Source: Candidatus Dadabacteria bacterium
Lineage (GTDB): Bacteria; J088
Direction: 5' to 3'
Length of the DNA stretch: 7,627 nt
Assembly: GCA_003695505.1 (NCBI GenBank)
Contig: RFIY01000020.1
Span: 1-7,627 of the forward strand
The position numbers and the translations under genes are program-made. Below, in pieces: positions 7,084-7,627 of the stretch. Numbering within the stretch: position 1 is the stretch's first letter; each line of letters begins with the position of its first letter. The notes beneath the pieces are model-generated. The model searched no databases and was not told the origin of the DNA. It saw only the letters and a program-made list of their open reading frames with translations.

Positions 7084-7112
7084 TTGACAGCCGCTCTGTC
7101 GCTGTCACTCTG
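7084..7112 (+). promoter_or_regulatory. Putative promoter of ssrA
   Basis: A perfect -35 box TTGACA lies at 7084-7089, 27 bases before the first paired base of the tmRNA. The -10 box is poor: at 17-base spacing the hexamer is ACTCTG. The -35 position is right for initiation at or just before the mature 5' end. Weaker candidates (TTGCAA at 7017-7022, TATAGA at 7048-7053) lie upstream and would give a leader needing RNase P processing. Confidence 0.4.
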
Positions 7113-7116
7113 TACT

Positions 7117-7459
7117 GGGGGTGATATGGGTTCGACGGGGCACAGGAAGCGACCTGCTGCACGCCGAGGCGCTGGACCTCGTAATAACCGGCACCTTAAA
7201 CACAACTGCAGAACCTGAGTTCGCACTCGCAGCTTAATTGCTGCGACGTCCGTGGCCTGACGCCGTCTAGGGTCACGGGCGCCAACAGACGGCTGGGCTG
7301 AAGCCTTTGCCCTTCGGGCGGATGCCGAGAAAACAGAAGGGCTGGCCCGATCCGGATCCCGTGCGCCGGAGCCGGACCGGGTGAAACAAAAGGCGTACTA
7401 AGCGTGTAGACGCAGGCGTGGAAGTGTCTCGGACGGGGGTTCGATTCCCCCCACCTCCA
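7117..7459 (+). ncRNA. ssrA: Transfer-messenger RNA (tmRNA), one-piece
   Basis: tmRNA rescues stalled ribosomes by acting first as tRNA-Ala and then as a short message that tags the unfinished protein for degradation, working with SmpB. The 5' strand GGGGGTG (7117-7123) pairs with CACCTCC (7452-7458) to form the acceptor stem, including the G3-U pair (GGG/CTCC) expected for alanyl-tRNA synthetase. The conserved TTCGACGGGG follows the 5' strand at 7131-7140. The T-arm is GGGGG-TTCGATT-CCCCC at 7435-7451. Pseudoknot 1 is supported by CGAGG/CCTCG and GCTGG/CCGGC in 7160-7193. The 3' portion carries the typical ACTAAGCGTGTAG. Length is 343 bases, close to the usual 350-360. The gene ends at discriminator A7459 and is followed by TTC, so CCA is not encoded and must be added after transcription. 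Confidence 0.96.
7208..7237 (+). other. tmRNA tag-peptide reading frame, ending ALAA
   Basis: Within ssrA, the frame GCA GAA CCT GAG TTC GCA CTC GCA GCT TAA encodes AEPEFALAA, so the tag added to stalled proteins would be (A)AEPEFALAA if GCA 7208 is the resume codon. The hydrophobic ALAA end is the usual protease recognition signal. The gap from the end of pseudoknot 1 to GCA is 15 bases, against about 11 in E. coli, so the resume codon could instead be ACA 7202 or ACT 7205, which would add TT or T. The stop and the last nine codons are certain; the first codon is not. Confidence 0.75.
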
Positions 7460-7495
7460 TTCTGCGTCGCTCGCCTACGGCGAGCTATGCAGAAT
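7459..7495 (+). terminator. Strong stem-loop directly after ssrA
   Basis: ATTCTGCGT (7459-7467) pairs with ATGCAGAAT (7487-7495), including one G-T wobble; one C/T mismatch follows, then GCTCGCC pairs with GGCGAGC around a TAC loop (7469-7485). This is about 16 pairs in 37 bases, starting at the tmRNA discriminator base. No T-run follows, so termination would be non-classical; it could also block 3' exonucleases or guide 3' processing. The inner hairpin recurs in each downstream repeat unit, but the full-length outer arm occurs only in this first copy. Confidence 0.5.
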
Positions 7496-7627
7496 GGATT
7501 CTGCGAAGCTTCAGCGAAGCAGAATCTCACAGCGTCGCTCGCCTGCGGCGAGCTATGCAGAATGGATTCTGCGAAGCTTTAGCGAAGCAGAAGCTCACAG
7601 CGTCGCTCGCCTGCGGCGAGCTATGCA
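7464..7627 (+). repeat. 68-bp direct tandem repeat, at least 2.4 copies, running off the window edge
   Basis: Units start at 7464, 7532 and 7600, exactly 68 bases apart. Units 1 and 2 differ at three positions (7477 A/G, 7512 C/T, 7525 T/G); the 28 bases seen of unit 3 match unit 2. Each unit contains GCTCGCC-TRC-GGCGAGC, then the palindrome-like GCAGAATGGATTCTGC, then GCTTY-AGC-GAAGC, all able to form hairpins. The change at 7477 is in a loop and the one at 7512 keeps a wobble pair. There are no unique spacers and no open gene. The design resembles clustered REP-type intergenic elements; the right end and total copy number lie outside the window. Confidence 0.9.

Noticed and set aside
1-7116. 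Polysaccharide cluster as a genomic island integrated at ssrA
   Set aside because: Islands that use ssrA insert at its 3' end, which faces right; the cluster lies on the 5' side, and no integrase or direct repeat of the ssrA end is visible.
6854-7162. Minus-strand open frame of 102 codons over the methyltransferase-ssrA gap
   Set aside because: It overlaps the ssrA 5' end and promoter regions, and its composition shows no recognisable protein features.
7273-7530. Minus-strand open frame of 85 codons
   Set aside because: It is antisense to the tmRNA 3' domain and the repeat; the GGGGNRTPVRDTS-like translation is just the reverse of the T-arm region and not a protein gene.
7464-7627. CRISPR array
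   Set aside because: The 68-base units are contiguous and nearly identical, with no variable spacers and no cas genes in view.

Overview
This window is GC-rich, densely coded bacterial DNA, probably from a gammaproteobacterium or a close proteobacterial relative. The evidence is the one-piece tmRNA with E. coli-like landmarks, the type of O-antigen export genes and the GC-rich codon use; no species can be named from this sequence. It is the edge of a surface-polysaccharide (O-antigen type) cluster lying beside the tmRNA gene ssrA.

Positions 2 to 4994 are one plus-strand operon whose genes touch or overlap at every junction. In order these are the tail of an ABC-2 polysaccharide export permease (Wzm type), its ATPase with a C-terminal carbohydrate-binding domain (Wzt type), a 100-residue membrane protein of unknown role, a large membrane protein that joins a degenerate glycosyltransferase-A-like domain to an O-antigen ligase/polymerase-like body, and a GT4 glycosyltransferase.

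Positions 5005 to 6872 are a minus-strand pair: an FkbM-family methyltransferase followed by a divergent GT-B-like glycosyltransferase. It converges on the plus-strand operon with only 10 bases between the two stop codons, and an imperfect hairpin spans both stops. A plausible sigma-70 type promoter for this pair lies at 6956-6984.

Positions 7117 to 7459 are ssrA on the plus strand. Its tRNA-like ends pair, and a short tag frame ends in ALAA. The tag is unlike the common ANDENYALAA type, and the gene does not encode the terminal CCA. Directly after it comes a strong stem-loop, then a 68-bp direct tandem repeat of hairpin-rich DNA that runs off the right edge.

Inferred working model: the glycosyltransferases build a lipid-linked glycan in the cytoplasm, the methyltransferase may modify or cap it, Wzt recognises the finished chain and drives export through Wzm, and the ligase-like protein handles the exported chain on the periplasmic side. 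The most unusual items are the GT-A/ligase fusion, the unknown small membrane protein, the divergent CCA-less ssrA, and the tandem repeat that abuts it.
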